DNA of 64,000 bases from Nemophila menziesii (GCA_029959085.1 JARWIR010000003.1:35026005-35090004); one strand, 5' to 3'; numbered from the stretch's first letter, positions 34,045-46,880 are shown. The notes: generated from the sequence alone by a model not told the origin. Numbers and translations: made by a program.

Positions 34045-35607
34045 TGGTGGTCCTTTGTGTGTTCTAAAAATAATGCAATAAATAATTGAACCACAACCGC
34101 AAGTGTACGGTTGTCCCAAGTAGTAATTCTGATAAATCAGATTCGTTCCAAGGACGGAATGGTTGATCACAATGTTTAGCAAGTAGTGATTGATGCACTT
34201 ATGAAAATAAAAGACAAATATATGTTTGTTTGGTTTTTGTTATTAAAGCTAATGAATGAAAGACAAATATTAAAATGCAAATAAAAGCTAAGACGCAAGT
34301 AAATTGATGTAAAACGCAATATGAGAAGTAGCACTTGAGAACGCAAGGATCCTCCCTATCCTATTTCTTAACTTATGTTGTTTAAGGGCTAAATTAGTCA
34401 ATTACAATGGTCGGGATTCTAATATCCTTATACCCCCGTCAGGGTGGACTATAAGGCGATCCTAAAGTGTCACTAGTCCCGTCAGGGTAAATATGATCCA
34501 CCGTTGGATGATTAAGTGTTATTACCTCATTGGCCCTAGGATTAGCTAAGCTCGTCAGAATCATTAACTTCTATCCTAGATTGAATAAATGGTTCCGTAT
34601 TTAAACCCTCCGTCAGGATGATCCAATTGCCACTAATTGGAATAGCCTAAATACTATTACCTGTTCCTAGTTCATGACGCTAAAAACAGTAAACATTCAT
34701 AATTTATCGAAAAGAGTAAAAGCCCTAATTTAGTTTAATTTATTAAAAACCCAAATTCAACATTCGTTAATTCATAGGAATTGGGATTCACCCATTGTTT
34801 GTTCTCAAGCACTAAATAAAACTTAGCTCATATTAAAATGAAATACGAAATTAAAAATAAAGGAATTCATATTGTTTACAGAATTAAAAAGATAAAAGAA
34901 CCTAATTTCCGGAATCGGAATGACTACGAACGGAGATATAGACCCTCTCCAGCTCTTGTAGCTTCTTCTCCTTCCTTCAGTTGCTTCTCTCTGGTGTTTT
35001 TAATCTTGCAGAATGTGAATTGTGTGTAAAATAGAAGTCAAGGGCTGATTTTATAGGTGGAAATTCGGACTTGGACCTAGGCTTTTAATTAAATGAAATA
35101 TAAAAGGCCCAAGTCCACTAACTTAGCCCAAAATCCCGTAACTGCTGATATACCTTCACTAAAACAGCTTTTCCCGATGCGTTACAACTCCGATTGACCT
35201 CATTCCAGTTGCTAAAGTCCCGTAATTCGATAAGGAATGATTTCTCTTCAAAGGTCAACAGCTAGATCATCGCTTAAGCACCTCGAAATCAGCAATCTAT
35301 GGCCTGGAAAATGGATTTTTAGCTCTAAAAATAATATCTTCGGGATTTCTTTTCAAGTCTTGACTCTATCTTTTGATCTTTGACTTTCTCCTCGGATTCC
35401 TCTTCTAGCTAACATCTAAAACCTGTAAAATACTCACTAAAAATACCAATATTACGCGCAAAAGCTTAATAAATCAAAAATGCTAGAATTAAAAGAGGAA
35501 AATCATATTATTGCATATTTAGTCCAAAAGTCTATCGAAATGATTAAATAAACACCAAAAATGATGTCTCCTAAGGGTCGAAAATAAGAACATTTAAGGA
35601 GACATCA
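34045..35607 (-). repeat. Athila 3' LTR
   Basis: TGGTGG...GACATCA, 1563 bp, identical by eye to the other LTR. Four CGTCAG-type motifs recur at about 34437, 34482, 34554 and 34611. The frame 34838-35029 also occurs in the other LTR and is not a gene. Confidence 0.95.
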
Positions 35608-36304
35608 AGACCCCCAACTCAAACCTTTGTCGTCCCGACAAAGCAAAACAAAACAAAACAAGGGGTAGAAGTAAACGCAAGAACAAATAGAAGCTTAGCA
35701 AATAAACCTAAAGCAATTCTTAAGATAAATCTCATATAGCAAAACTTTAAGAACTAACATATACATACACTAATCATGCAAAATCAAACATAAATAATCT
35801 CAATCATAAAATTAAAGTTGCAATGCTTGAAGGTTACACTTGTACTCATATCTGTATGATGGCTATAGGATGGTCATTAATCATAAATCGCTTTGAATGT
35901 TCCACCTAAATATTCCCTATCAACAGAAGTATAAATTCACTATGTATTTAAGAATCAAGAAGTCTTTATGGTTTTAATATTGGCTTAAGGACGGTATGGA
36001 TATATATTTGGTAAATTTGAAGTGAGCTTTTGGCTCTCTCCTCACTTACCATCCACATGTCCTCGAGCTTGAGTTACGCTCAAAAATGTTCTCACTCACC
36101 CATTTGACGCGCTAAAGTTGCGTCCCCAATGTCAACCCAAATAAAACTAAGATGATTTCCAAAAATATTCCACTTTGCCGGTTTATTTTATTCTTTCTTT
36201 CTTTTTATTTTATTTTTCATTTCTTTTCTTCTTTTTTTTTGTACAAGATACCCATGACCATCATTTTGATGTGAAAAGTCATGTCTCTTATAATTTTCTT
36301 TTTC

Positions 36305-36360
<56 letters not shown>

Positions 36361-37124
36361 CAAATCCCGGCAAAGGGTTACAAATAATAATATCATCTAC
36401 ATTTTTGTGCCTCAATACAAACACATATAATCCCTTCCCAATGTAAATTCCCAAAATGTGGACCCTCCACCCCAAACTCAAGCTCGAGACAAGTCTCAGG
36501 GTTGTGATTCAAGTGCGGGTCATTTGGTCATGCCTAATAATCTAAAGGATAATGGGCTTATATCGTGGCTACAAAAGAAAAGGCTTAAGGCTCAAAAATT
36601 GGGCTAAGACGGATAAGATTATAATAAGGGATAGCAAGCTAAAAGGTTTCAAATGGCTTAACAAAGAACTGCCCCTATCATTTTCTTAAGTACATAGCTT
36701 GTCTTTAGTTCATATCTAGGTGGGTTCTCTACTAATTAAGATTTCACGTTCTACACACCAAACATATTCCTTAAGTACAAGCTTACTTCATTTGCATTGT
36801 TCATTAATTTTTCCTATCAATTACCTATGTTCGCATGCAATTGTAAGTGCGTTCTATATCAGTCCCTAAAGTCCACTATTTACTATCATAGATTCATCAA
36901 AAGTATGCTTAAAGGGACATTTAAAATCTTCTATAGTCAAACGCAACTCCGAAAATTATTTTTATTGAAAGCAAATAAAACATATAACACATAAAAATTG
37001 GGATGAGGCAACGAACCCCACCCCAAACTCAAAAATGAGTCGTGTCCCCACGACTCGAAAAGACTCAACGCAATAAAAAAATAAACTAATCTAACTAAAA
37101 TGCGAAAGGGATAGAAAACGTATC
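35608..37124 (-). other. Athila 3' untranslated region with PPT and 48-base T tract
   Basis: AGACCCCCAAC at 35608-35618 is the complement of the polypurine tract next to the 3' LTR. A run of 48 T (36313-36360; poly(A) on the coding strand) lies in a pyrimidine-rich stretch. No domain-bearing frame is seen; the lysine-run frame at 36188-36481 comes from the tract. Confidence 0.8.
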
Positions 37125-38456
37125 TTAACCAGCTCGAGGCTGGTTATCGGTGTTGCGTCCATGAACTTTCTCCTGCATAAGAATACCATAGGTGGCATGT
37201 TGAATTGTGCTCACCCCCGTTAACATGTTTCGGAGAAGTTCTAACTCTTTTGTAACGTTTCCTAAAGATGCAATCATCTTCACTTGGTTCTCTTCTAACA
37301 CCTTCACTTTAGCTTCCAACTCATCAGTTGTATGCATCTTCTTCTTTGGAGGAGCTCTAGGATTCTTTGTTGCTTTTACCACCTCATCATGAATATTCTT
37401 AACCAAAGTTAAACCCATACTCTCACACCCTACAACGCGATCAATCTCTGCGTCTTTACGCGGAACCTTTGCGTCCAAGCACAAAGTAGTGACGGTACAA
37501 GGAAATTTGAGATTTTGTTGTGAAGTAGGAATTCTAGCAAATTCCATGATGGTATCATATATCACACGAGCAACATCCATGGGTTTCTCCTCAATAATAC
37601 ATTTAATGAACAAAAGATGCTCCTTCTTCACTTCCGATATGTGTTTAACTCCGAAGAAGGTAGGTATTATGAAACGTGACCAAATCTTAGCGCATGGTAG
37701 CAAGTTACTACTATACATCTGTCCAGGATATCTCTCTCCTTCGGGAATTGGGTGGGCCCCATCAACAATCACTTTCCCCCAAAGGGATTCATAATCAAAC
37801 GAAGGCTCTTTAAGAGATTCTTGAAACGGACATATTCCGGAAAACTTGGGTAACTTCAATGATTTACGAATAAGCTCAACGGAGAAAGGAACTACCTTTT
37901 TGCGAATTATAACAGCTTCTTTTGAGAAGGCGATTCCTTCATAAAAATCTCGCACCAAGGTAGGAATATACTCAAGCTTCCTTTCTCTCAATTCCTTCCA
38001 ACCCAATTTATCACAAGTAACACCATAATCTTTATAAGCACTAGTCATAATACCTTTAGGAAGATCCATCTCCTCACCAAACTTCAAAAATTCAATTCGA
38101 TCACGAACCTGAGTATCCCAAGGAACGAAGACTCTCTTAGGCTTTTGAGCCCAAGCTTTCCTACGCGGAGCTTTCGGTTGTTGCACTGGTTCTTCGGGAA
38201 CTTCTTGTTCAGCTTCTTCAATTTCTTCTTCAACTTCTTCCTCACTTTCTTCATCACTCTCATCAATTAACCTGCTCTTTTTCGGATTAGCCTTACTCGG
38301 ATTCTCTTTTCGTTTCGGAGCAATTTGGTTTTGGACAGTCTTTTTGGATCGCGAATCCGGAATCTCAATTGCTTGGTCTGGGCTAGCTCCAACAGTGTTC
38401 CTGTTTCTTGGTATGTTTCTTCGATAGTTACACATGGAATCGGTTCTGTTAGTCAT
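37125..38456 (-). CDS. Athila third ORF (downstream of pol)
   Basis: 443 residues, open throughout, in the position where Athila elements carry an extra ORF often called env-like. Residues ~35-60 are basic (KRKENPSKANPKKSR), followed by a very acidic EEE/EEVEEEIEEAEQE stretch. The central part, from about residue 115 to 340, is the folded region with a FYEGIAFSKEAVIIRKK block. It resembles the 'putative plant transposon protein' domain annotated in Athila-derived proteins. The C-terminus has a heptad-like stretch (DELEAKVKVLEENQVKMIASL) that could form a coiled coil. I see no signal peptide or membrane-spanning segment, so an envelope function is not supported by this sequence. The presence of the domain and the absence of stops suggest recent selection or simply youth. 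Confidence 0.82.
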   Translation of the reverse strand: MTNRTDSMCNYRRNIPRNRNTVGASPDQAIEIPDSRSKKTVQNQIAPKRKENPSKANPKKSRLIDESDEESEEEVEEEIEEAEQEVPEEPVQQPKAPRRKAWAQKPKRVFVPWDTQVRDRIEFLKFGEEMDLPKGIMTSAYKDYGVTCDKLGWKELRERKLEYIPTLVRDFYEGIAFSKEAVIIRKKVVPFSVELIRKSLKLPKFSGICPFQESLKEPSFDYESLWGKVIVDGAHPIPEGERYPGQMYSSNLLPCAKIWSRFIIPTFFGVKHISEVKKEHLLFIKCIIEEKPMDVARVIYDTIMEFARIPTSQQNLKFPCTVTTLCLDAKVPRKDAEIDRVVGCESMGLTLVKNIHDEVVKATKNPRAPPKKKMHTTDELEAKVKVLEENQVKMIASLGNVTKELELLRNMLTGVSTIQHATYGILMQEKVHGRNTDNQPRAG

Positions 38457-38895
38457 CTCTTTTCACCCCAAACTCAAAACTTCAAATAGAGAAAAAGCTA
38501 GAGAAAAGCTTTGAAATTTGATGTTTTGAGGCTTAAAACTTGAAGAACTAGGTGTTATATGAGATGGGTTAAGGTTATTAGAGAGAGATTTGGAAAGAAT
38601 TGGGTTTAATTTCAAGGTTGTGAAGAGGAAATTGTTGGAGAAAAGGTGAAATTTGATGATGTTTTGGAGAAGCTATGAGTTGATTTTGTGTTTTTGTGAT
38701 GATAGAAGGCTTGATTTGATGATTTTATAGCTGTTTGTTGATGATTTTCGGAGTAGGTGGAGGCAAGAATTCGGATTATAAGGTTTGGCTTGGAAAAGAG
38801 GCAAAAAACTAGGTTTAATGAAGTTAAAACCGCCTCTCGTAACAGCTGGCCGGTATGCCTTCGGATTCGCCGGTATGCCGGCCGAGAGGCCGGCG

Positions 38896-38897
<2 letters not shown>

Positions 38898-38966
<69 letters not shown>
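38898..38966. repeat. 69-base T homopolymer
   Basis: An uninterrupted T run, poly(A) on the Athila coding strand, between the third ORF and the GC-rich repeats. Run lengths of this size are unreliable in assemblies. Confidence 0.9.
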
Positions 38967-38969
<3 letters not shown>

Positions 38970-38985
38970 TCAAAACGCAAGTGCA

Positions 38986-39320
38986 TTGCGTCGTTGCTGA
39001 CGCAATGGTCAGGGAATTTGAAATCCTTGACCGGCTAGCCGGCGGATTCGCCGGTATGCCTGTGAAATCTCGATGGCGCATTTGATGACGCAGCAACCTT
39101 GCGTCATCGCTGACGCAAGGACCAGAACATTCTTCCTCGTTGGCCGGCTAGCCGGCGGATTCGCCGGCATGCCGGTGCTTTCTCGCTGGCGCGAATGAAG
39201 ACGCAGCATTGCTGCGTTGTCGCTGACGCAGTGGTCAGGGAGTTGGGATCTACCTGCTCGTTTGGCCGGTATGCCGGCTAGCTCGCCGGCTAGCCGGTCA
39301 AACCTGCTGTGGACTTCAAT
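38986..39320. repeat. GC-rich triplicated ~113-bp unit in the Athila spacer
   Basis: Three units start at about 38986, 39099 and 39213 with TTGCGTC(N)GCTGACGCA. Each goes on to palindromic GCCGGCTAGCCGGC-type motifs followed by GGATTCGCCGG or a variant. It is much more GC-rich than the surroundings. On the coding strand it lies just after the pol stop, upstream of the A tract and third ORF. Confidence 0.88.
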
Positions 39321-39535
39321 TTTTCTCCGTTTTTCCATCGTTTGACCCCAAACTCATGACCATTATACCCCTGAAATCATCAAAAACGAACACCCTTCCT
39401 CATTTCTTAAAAATAAAACTAAAATAAACAAAAACTTTAACTAATTTATACTACGGAAATTGAAATACGTAAACTAATATACAAGAAATTGGCTTTTGTT
39501 TAACGTCGTTAAGCTCGACGGGTTACCTCGTGCTT

Positions 39536-42500
39536 CTAAGGAGCTTCGAGGAGGTACATGACCTCTCCGGGATGTGGGTCTTTTGCACGATCGGTGTCCT
39601 CTCCTCCATGATAAATTTTTAAACGATGACCGTTCACCATGAATGTACGGTTCTCAAGTGGATGTTCTATCTCTATAGCTCCATGAGGTGTAACCTTGGT
39701 TACAATGTAAGGACCCGACCACTTCGATCTTAATTTCCCCGGATAATTACTAAACTTCGAATTATATTTCAACACTCTTTGTCCTACTACAAAGTTCTTC
39801 TCTCGAATTCGATTATCATGCCATCTCTTAGTATTTTCTTTGTAAAGCTTAGCATTTTCATAAGCATGTAATCTGAATTCATCAAGCTCATTAAGTTTCA
39901 TCATTCGATTTGCACCCGCTAGCGTAGGATCTAAATTTAACTTTGCAATAGCCCAATAGGCACCCATTTCAAGTTCAAGAGGTAAGTGACAAGCCTTACC
40001 ATAAACCATTCGATACGGAGAAGCACCTACTGGGGTTTTGAAAGCAGTTCGATATGCCCAAAGTGCATCATCTAATTTCATAGACCAATCTTTTCTTGTA
40101 GGACCAACGGTTTTCTCTAAAATAGATTTTACCTCACGATTTGATACTTCGGCTTGACCATTGGCTTGTGGATGATAAGCGGTAGACACACGATGTCTGA
40201 CTCCATATTTCTCTAGAACAGTCTTCAAATACTTATTAACGAAATGAGTACCTCCATCGCTAATAATCACCCTTGGAGTTCCATGTCTAGTGAAAATATG
40301 TGATTTTAAGAACTTAATCACCACTCTAGAATCATTGGTAGGTAAAGCCACTGCTTCTACCCACTTAGACACGTAATCAACAGCTAATAAGATGTAGAGG
40401 TTACCATTTGAAGGGACGAACGGACCCATAAAATCTATACCCCAAACATCGAATATTTCAACTTCTAACACATTATTACGTGGCATCTCATCCCTCTTGG
40501 ATATGTTTCCGGTAAATTGGCATCTATTACATCTTTTAGTATATTCGTGACAATCTTTTATAATAGAAGGCCAATAGAAACCAGATTGTAATACCTTAGC
40601 AGCAGTTCGATCTCCTTTGAAATGTCCACCGTAAGGTGAATCATGACACCCAGCTATAATCGCCTCAATTTCTTCCTTGGCTACGCATCTTCTTATCATC
40701 TGATCAGCACACACTTTGTAGAGGAAAGGATCCTCCCAAAAGAACTGTCTTGCTCGGTGAGCTAATCTTTTTCTTTCTTGATAAGTTGAACCTTCAGGAA
40801 AGGAACCACTTACCACTAAGTTTGCAATGTCTGCATACCAAGGGGCTTCATAATCGCGAACTTCGAATAAATTCTCATCAGGAAACTCTTCTCTAACCGC
40901 TTCAGTACCACTATTCAACTCTGAACCTTCTAACCTCGATAGATGATCTGCAACCTGATTCTCACACCCTTTTCTATCCTTGATCTCTAAATCGAACTCT
41001 TGAAGCAATAACACCCATCTGATTAACCTCGGTTTAGCATCCTTCTTCTCCATAAGATATCGAATCGCTGAATGATCTGTATAGACAATAACTTTCGCTC
41101 CAAGAAGATAAGAGCGAAATTTATCGAATGAATACACAACCGCTAGCAACTCCTTTTCTGTAACTGTATAATTAATCTGAGCACCATTAAAAGTTTTACT
41201 AGCATAATAAATCGAATGAAAAACTTTCTCTTTTCTTTGTCCTAATACAGCTCCCATACATAAATCACTCGCATCACACATAACCTCAAACGGTAGATTC
41301 CAATCTGGAGGCACTACTATAGGAGCAGAAATAAGCTTTTCTTTAATTGCTTTGAAAGCCGCTAAACAAGCTTCATCAAAAAGGAATTTGGAATCCTTTT
41401 CAAGTAAGTTGCATAACGGTTTCGCAATCTTAGAAAAATCTTTGATAAATCGCCTATAAAAGCCAGCATGGCCTAGAAAACTTCTTACCCCTTTAACAGA
41501 AACAGGAGGGGGAAGAGTTTTAATTACCTCAATCTTCGCTCTATCGACTTCCAATCCAACATTCGAAATTTTGTGACCCAGAACAATACCTTCGCGAACC
41601 ATGAAATGACATTTCTCCCAGTTTAAGACCAAATCTGTTTCTTTGCATCTGATTAACACTTTCTCCAAATTGTCTAAGCACTTATCAAAATCATCACCAA
41701 ATACAGAGAAATCATCCATAAACACTTCAAGAAAGTTATCGATCATATCCCAGAAGATGGCCATCATGCATCTTTGAAAGGTAGCAGGAGCATTACACAA
41801 CCCAAATGGCATTCTACGATATGCAAAAGTACCAAAGGGGCATGTAAATGTTGTTTTATGTTGATCTTCTGGAGCCACGTAAATTTGATTATACCCTGAA
41901 TAACCATCCAAGAAGCAATAGTACTCTCTTCCGGCTAATTTGTCTAACATCTGATCTATGAAGGGCAAAGGGAAATGATCTTTTCTGGTGGCCTTGTTCA
42001 GCTTCCTATAATCCATGCAAACTCTCCATCCAACTACCGTTCTTGAAGGAATCGCTTCATTTTTATCATTAAGAACTGTTGTCATTCCTCCCTTCTTCGG
42101 TACACACTGAACCGGACTCACCCATTCACTACTCGAAATGGGATAAATAATCCCCGCATCTAAAAGCTTGATCACCTCTTTCTTTACCACATCCTTCATG
42201 GCGGGCATTAATCTTCTTTGACCTTCAACTGAGCGTGCGTTAACATCTTCAAGTATGATTTTGTGTTGACAATAGGATGGACTAATGCCTTTGATGTCAG
42301 CAATTGTCCAACCTATTGCTTCTTTGTTTGCTCTTAACACACGCAACAGTTTATCTTCTTGAGGACCTGTTAAATTAGCTGAAACAATCACAGGTAGAGT
42401 TTCATTAGTACCTAAATACGCATACCTCAAGTGTGCTGGCAATGGTTTTTCTTCCAATTCCGGAGGAGATTCAATTGAAGGCTTCTTTTTAGGAACAATC

Positions 42501-45187
42501 TCCCCCGGTTCTCTCACAGGTTCATAGGCAGGACGCCTATACTTTGGACTTTCAGAATTTAGAGCCGCTATTGTTTCAATAAGCTCTTCCATCATCTCAG
42601 GTGAATCTAATGTTAAAGCAGCCTGCAAGATATCATCAAAATTTAAACAATTAAATACCTCTTGCGATGCTTGCTCTACTACATCCATTCTGAAGCAATC
42701 TTCCTGAGAGTCTGGGAATTTCATAGCTCGAAATACATTGAATTTCACTTCCTCATCTTGTATCCTCATTGTTAATTCACCATTCTCTACATCGATCAAT
42801 GTTCTCCCTGTAGCTAGGAATGGTCTACCCAAAATAATGGGGACATTTCTATCTGCATTGTATTCAAGGATTACAAAATCAACAGGAAATATAAGTGTAC
42901 CTGCCTTAACAAGGACATCCTCAATGCGGCCTTCAGGATGCGCAAGAGACCTGTCCGCCATTTGCAAGACCATAGAAGTGGGTCTTGCGTTTCCAATTTT
43001 TAGCTTATCAAAGATCGACTTGGGCATCAAATTGATGCTAGCTCCCAAGTCACATAGCGCCTTTCCTTTCCATTCTTCCCCAATTGATATGGGAATCGTG
43101 AAACTCCCCGGATCAACCAACTTCGGAGGTAATTTACTTTGACAAATCGCGCTACACTCTTCTGGAAGACCAATCATCTCGTTATCACAATAGGGCCTTT
43201 TGTTAGTGAGGGCCCTCTTCAAAAACTTCGTATACTTCGGAATATCTCGAATCGCCTCAAGTAACGGGATATTAATACTTAGACCCTTCACTCTATTAAA
43301 GAATTTCTGAAAATCACCCAAATCACCCTTTTTCTGAACTCGCGATGGAAACGGTGGTGGAGGGCGATTAATCACCATATCTTCTTTCTTTTTCGGAACT
43401 TCTCTTGGTCTCACTATTTCTTCAACCTCATTATCTTTCTCATTTTCTTTCTCTTTCTCCACCACTTCCTTTTCTTTCCTTGGTACTTCTTTCTCTTTCA
43501 TAATGGGAAAAGGAGGGGGAGGAAGGTTCTTACCACTTCTCAATGTAACAGCATTACAATCTTCGCGTTGCTTCGGATTCTCAGTATCGCTAGGAAGTTG
43601 CCCTTGTGGGCGCTGATTTAGCTGTTTATTAATTTGGCTTAGCTGATTCTGGAAAATCTTCATATTCGCTTCAGCTGCGTTCTGACGTTCTAAGGCTTGT
43701 GTTTGAAGAGCAATTAAATTTTCCACGGTTTTCTGAAGGGTAACTACTCCTTCTTGTGGATGGGCAGGTAAGGCTTTTTGGTTTAAAGTTTCATCGTATG
43801 TATTCTGAGGAGTATTCTGAGGAGCTTGCCTTTGTACATAATTTCCCTGATTCTGTCCTCCTTGATAATTGTTGTGTGGTCTTGGATTATAGTTACTTCC
43901 TTGGGGACGCGGCTGATACGCATAGGTAGGATTTGCTGCCCCATTAGGATTTGAATATTGAAACCCAGGATGGTTTCTGTTAGGCTGATATCCATTACCA
44001 CTTGAATTGAAGTTACCTCTGTTGGACATGAACATCACGGATTCTTGGTTATTTGGACAACTTTCCTCATCATGATCATCTACCTGACAAATCGAACACA
44101 TATAAACCTCTTGTGTAGCATGCACAGCTACCTTCTTACCCGAAAATCCTTCTTTCACAGCTAAAGTAAGCTGTTTCAATTGTTGCTCTATAGTATTCTG
44201 AATCTTGTTCTCAAGCGTAGCAAATTTCTCTTCCATGTCAACATTATTCACTCCCTTAACCGGTGCTCTTACTGAATTCCACCCAACTTCATTCTTGACT
44301 GTTCTCTCTAAAATGATTTTGGCATGAGCGGGTTGAACTTGAAGAAAACCTGCACCACATAGCGTATCCAACTTCTCTCTTGACTTCCCATCAAGGCCTC
44401 TATAAAAGATCTTAAGCTGTTGTTGTTCTGAATACCCATGATTGGGAACTTTTCGTAAACACATCTGAAATCTTGTCCAACTCTTACCCAAAGTTTCTTC
44501 ATATTCTTGACGGAAATGCGTCAATTCTAGTTCAGCATCTAACCTCATGTTACTTGGGTAATACCTGTCAAAGAACGCAATTTCTAATTGGTCCCAATTG
44601 GTGATCTTCGTAGGATCTTGCGTATCGTGCCATTCACTTGCTCCCTCAGTAACAAAGAACTTAAAAGCAGCAAAATACATCTGTTCTCTCGAGACCCCTT
44701 GTGTGATATAAGAATCACATATCTGTTTGAATTTCTGTACTGCCCTGAGAGGATCTTCTGCTGGTCTACCACGAAAATTACCAAAATTCTGGAACTGAGC
44801 TAACATACCCGAATCTGGACGAAAACGTGGAACATTAATATCTGGAGCACCTACTCCTATAGCTGGAGCACGGAATGGAACTTCTGGAGGACCATTAGTA
44901 AACCACGGATCATGATTCATCACTATCTGGACTGGAGCATTGGGATTTAGTGGTTGAACTGGAGGAATAACGCCTGGAGCTAAAGGTTGGCCATTTGCAT
45001 CTAGCTGGCCTTGTCCATTATTCTGTTGATTATTTTGAAGATTGATGTCTGCCATTCTGTTACTTAACTCTTCTACCTCTAAAGCTTCTCGTTCTCTTCT
45101 TCTCTTGTTTGCAAGTCTGATCAACGATTCTGGATTACTAAGGATCGGAGGTGTTGGCTCTAGATCCTTGAATAGCCTTCTTCGCAT
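39536..45187 (-). CDS. Athila Gag-Pol polyprotein (intact, 1883 aa)
   Basis: One open frame. Gag capsid region about residues 105-310, with [15 protein letters not shown] and [16 protein letters not shown] knuckle-like [14 protein letters not shown] lies near 365, followed by a long Asn/Gln/Gly-rich linker. Aspartic protease near 705-720 ([13 protein letters not shown]). Reverse transcriptase about 1010-1190 with [20 protein letters not shown] and the catalytic FMDD near 1157. RNase H about 1270-1390 ([21 protein letters not shown]). Integrase with an HHCC finger ([15 protein letters not shown]...CNRCQ), a core with GIDFMGPF and SDGGTHF, and [15 protein letters not shown]. The C-terminal chromatin-facing part runs to residue 1883. 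All catalytic motifs are present. The chosen ATG follows a 130-bp leader after the LTR and PBS. Confidence 0.95.
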   Translation of the reverse strand: MRRRLFKDLEPTPPILSNPESLIRLANKRRREREALEVEELSNRMADINLQNNQQNNGQGQLDANGQPLAPGVIPPVQPLNPNAPVQIVMNHDPWFTNGPPEVPFRAPAIGVGAPDINVPRFRPDSGMLAQFQNFGNFRGRPAEDPLRAVQKFKQICDSYITQGVSREQMYFAAFKFFVTEGASEWHDTQDPTKITNWDQLEIAFFDRYYPSNMRLDAELELTHFRQEYEETLGKSWTRFQMCLRKVPNHGYSEQQQLKIFYRGLDGKSREKLDTLCGAGFLQVQPAHAKIILERTVKNEVGWNSVRAPVKGVNNVDMEEKFATLENKIQNTIEQQLKQLTLAVKEGFSGKKVAVHATQEVYMCSICQVDDHDEESCPNNQESVMFMSNRGNFNSSGNGYQPNRNHPGFQYSNPNGAANPTYAYQPRPQGSNYNPRPHNNYQGGQNQGNYVQRQAPQNTPQNTYDETLNQKALPAHPQEGVVTLQKTVENLIALQTQALERQNAAEANMKIFQNQLSQINKQLNQRPQGQLPSDTENPKQREDCNAVTLRSGKNLPPPPFPIMKEKEVPRKEKEVVEKEKENEKDNEVEEIVRPREVPKKKEDMVINRPPPPFPSRVQKKGDLGDFQKFFNRVKGLSINIPLLEAIRDIPKYTKFLKRALTNKRPYCDNEMIGLPEECSAICQSKLPPKLVDPGSFTIPISIGEEWKGKALCDLGASINLMPKSIFDKLKIGNARPTSMVLQMADRSLAHPEGRIEDVLVKAGTLIFPVDFVILEYNADRNVPIILGRPFLATGRTLIDVENGELTMRIQDEEVKFNVFRAMKFPDSQEDCFRMDVVEQASQEVFNCLNFDDILQAALTLDSPEMMEELIETIAALNSESPKYRRPAYEPVREPGEIVPKKKPSIESPPELEEKPLPAHLRYAYLGTNETLPVIVSANLTGPQEDKLLRVLRANKEAIGWTIADIKGISPSYCQHKIILEDVNARSVEGQRRLMPAMKDVVKKEVIKLLDAGIIYPISSSEWVSPVQCVPKKGGMTTVLNDKNEAIPSRTVVGWRVCMDYRKLNKATRKDHFPLPFIDQMLDKLAGREYYCFLDGYSGYNQIYVAPEDQHKTTFTCPFGTFAYRRMPFGLCNAPATFQRCMMAIFWDMIDNFLEVFMDDFSVFGDDFDKCLDNLEKVLIRCKETDLVLNWEKCHFMVREGIVLGHKISNVGLEVDRAKIEVIKTLPPPVSVKGVRSFLGHAGFYRRFIKDFSKIAKPLCNLLEKDSKFLFDEACLAAFKAIKEKLISAPIVVPPDWNLPFEVMCDASDLCMGAVLGQRKEKVFHSIYYASKTFNGAQINYTVTEKELLAVVYSFDKFRSYLLGAKVIVYTDHSAIRYLMEKKDAKPRLIRWVLLLQEFDLEIKDRKGCENQVADHLSRLEGSELNSGTEAVREEFPDENLFEVRDYEAPWYADIANLVVSGSFPEGSTYQERKRLAHRARQFFWEDPFLYKVCADQMIRRCVAKEEIEAIIAGCHDSPYGGHFKGDRTAAKVLQSGFYWPSIIKDCHEYTKRCNRCQFTGNISKRDEMPRNNVLEVEIFDVWGIDFMGPFVPSNGNLYILLAVDYVSKWVEAVALPTNDSRVVIKFLKSHIFTRHGTPRVIISDGGTHFVNKYLKTVLEKYGVRHRVSTAYHPQANGQAEVSNREVKSILEKTVGPTRKDWSMKLDDALWAYRTAFKTPVGASPYRMVYGKACHLPLELEMGAYWAIAKLNLDPTLAGANRMMKLNELDEFRLHAYENAKLYKENTKRWHDNRIREKNFVVGQRVLKYNSKFSNYPGKLRSKWSGPYIVTKVTPHGAIEIEHPLENRTFMVNGHRLKIYHGGEDTDRAKDPHPGEVMYLLEAP

Positions 45188-45293
45188 ACACCAAACCTAA
45201 AAACCTGAAAAGAAACTAAACAAAAAGCGTAAAACTGATAAAATAAAAATGCACTTATCACTAAAGGATAAACACCGTGGTCACACGCTACCG

Positions 45294-45311
45294 TCCCCGG
45301 CAGCGGCGCCA
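45294..45311 (-). other. Athila primer-binding site
   Basis: On the minus strand TGGCGCCGCTGCCGGGGA starts six bases from the 5' LTR. It matches the complement of plant tRNA-Asp 3' end (recalled as CCCCGGCAACGGCGCCA) with one mismatch. tRNA-Asp priming is typical of Athila. Confidence 0.85.
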
Positions 45312-45317
45312 AAAACT

Positions 45318-46880
45318 TGGTGGTCCTTTGTGTGTTCTAAAAATAATGCAATAAATAATTGAACCACAACCGCAAGTGTACGGTTGTCCCAAGTAGTAAT
45401 TCTGATAAATCAGATTCGTTCCAAGGACGGAATGGTTGATCACAATGTTTAGCAAGTAGTGATTGATGCACTTATGAAAATAAAAGACAAATATATGTTT
45501 GTTTGGTTTTTGTTATTAAAGCTAATGAATGAAAGACAAATATTAAAATGCAAATAAAAGCTAAGACGCAAGTAAATTGATGTAAAACGCAATATGAGAA
45601 GTAGCACTTGAGAACGCAAGGATCCTCCCTATCCTATTTCTTAACTTATGTTGTTTAAGGGCTAAATTAGTCAATTACAATGGTCGGGATTCTAATATCC
45701 TTATACCCCCGTCAGGGTGGACTATAAGGCGATCCTAAAGTGTCACTAGTCCCGTCAGGGTAAATATGATCCACCGTTGGATGATTAAGTGTTATTACCT
45801 CATTGGCCCTAGGATTAGCTAAGCTCGTCAGAATCATTAACTTCTATCCTAGATTGAATAAATGGTTCCGTATTTAAACCCTCCGTCAGGATGATCCAAT
45901 TGCCACTAATTGGAATAGCCTAAATACTATTACCTGTTCCTAGTTCATGACGCTAAAAACAGTAAACATTCATAATTTATCGAAAAGAGTAAAAGCCCTA
46001 ATTTAGTTTAATTTATTAAAAACCCAAATTCAACATTCGTTAATTCATAGGAATTGGGATTCACCCATTGTTTGTTCTCAAGCACTAAATAAAACTTAGC
46101 TCATATTAAAATGAAATACGAAATTAAAAATAAAGGAATTCATATTGTTTACAGAATTAAAAAGATAAAAGAACCTAATTTCCGGAATCGGAATGACTAC
46201 GAACGGAGATATAGACCCTCTCCAGCTCTTGTAGCTTCTTCTCCTTCCTTCAGTTGCTTCTCTCTGGTGTTTTTAATCTTGCAGAATGTGAATTGTGTGT
46301 AAAATAGAAGTCAAGGGCTGATTTTATAGGTGGAAATTCGGACTTGGACCTAGGCTTTTAATTAAATGAAATATAAAAGGCCCAAGTCCACTAACTTAGC
46401 CCAAAATCCCGTAACTGCTGATATACCTTCACTAAAACAGCTTTTCCCGATGCGTTACAACTCCGATTGACCTCATTCCAGTTGCTAAAGTCCCGTAATT
46501 CGATAAGGAATGATTTCTCTTCAAAGGTCAACAGCTAGATCATCGCTTAAGCACCTCGAAATCAGCAATCTATGGCCTGGAAAATGGATTTTTAGCTCTA
46601 AAAATAATATCTTCGGGATTTCTTTTCAAGTCTTGACTCTATCTTTTGATCTTTGACTTTCTCCTCGGATTCCTCTTCTAGCTAACATCTAAAACCTGTA
46701 AAATACTCACTAAAAATACCAATATTACGCGCAAAAGCTTAATAAATCAAAAATGCTAGAATTAAAAGAGGAAAATCATATTATTGCATATTTAGTCCAA
46801 AAGTCTATCGAAATGATTAAATAAACACCAAAAATGATGTCTCCTAAGGGTCGAAAATAAGAACATTTAAGGAGACATCA
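45318..46880 (-). repeat. Athila 5' LTR
   Basis: 1563 bp; reads the same as 34045-35607 wherever I compared it. Confidence 0.95.

Larger units (their letters stand above)
34045..46880 (-). mobile_element. Athila-type Ty3/gypsy retrotransposon nested in the copia 3' LTR
   Basis: 12.8 kb on the minus strand, flanked by the 5-bp TSD CGGAG. LTRs of 1563 bp lie at 45318-46880 (5') and 34045-35607 (3'). They have the same length and look identical by eye. Order from the 5' LTR: PBS, a single gag-pol frame, a GC-rich repeat spacer with a long A tract, a third ORF, an A-rich region, PPT and 3' LTR. The extra ORF downstream of pol, the tRNA-Asp-like PBS and the overall size fit the Athila lineage. 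It is the youngest insertion seen in the window. Confidence 0.95.

Noticed and set aside
34838..35029. 63-residue frame present twice (also 46111-46302)
   Set aside because: Lies inside both Athila LTRs; LTR DNA, not a gene.
36175..36481. Phe-run and Lys-run frames
   Set aside because: Produced by the 48-base T homopolymer.
38612..39338. Frames across the 69-base T tract and GC-rich repeats
   Set aside because: Homopolymer and tandem-repeat artefacts without domains.
42738..43142. 134-residue plus-strand frame
   Set aside because: Antisense shadow of the intact Athila gag-pol frame.
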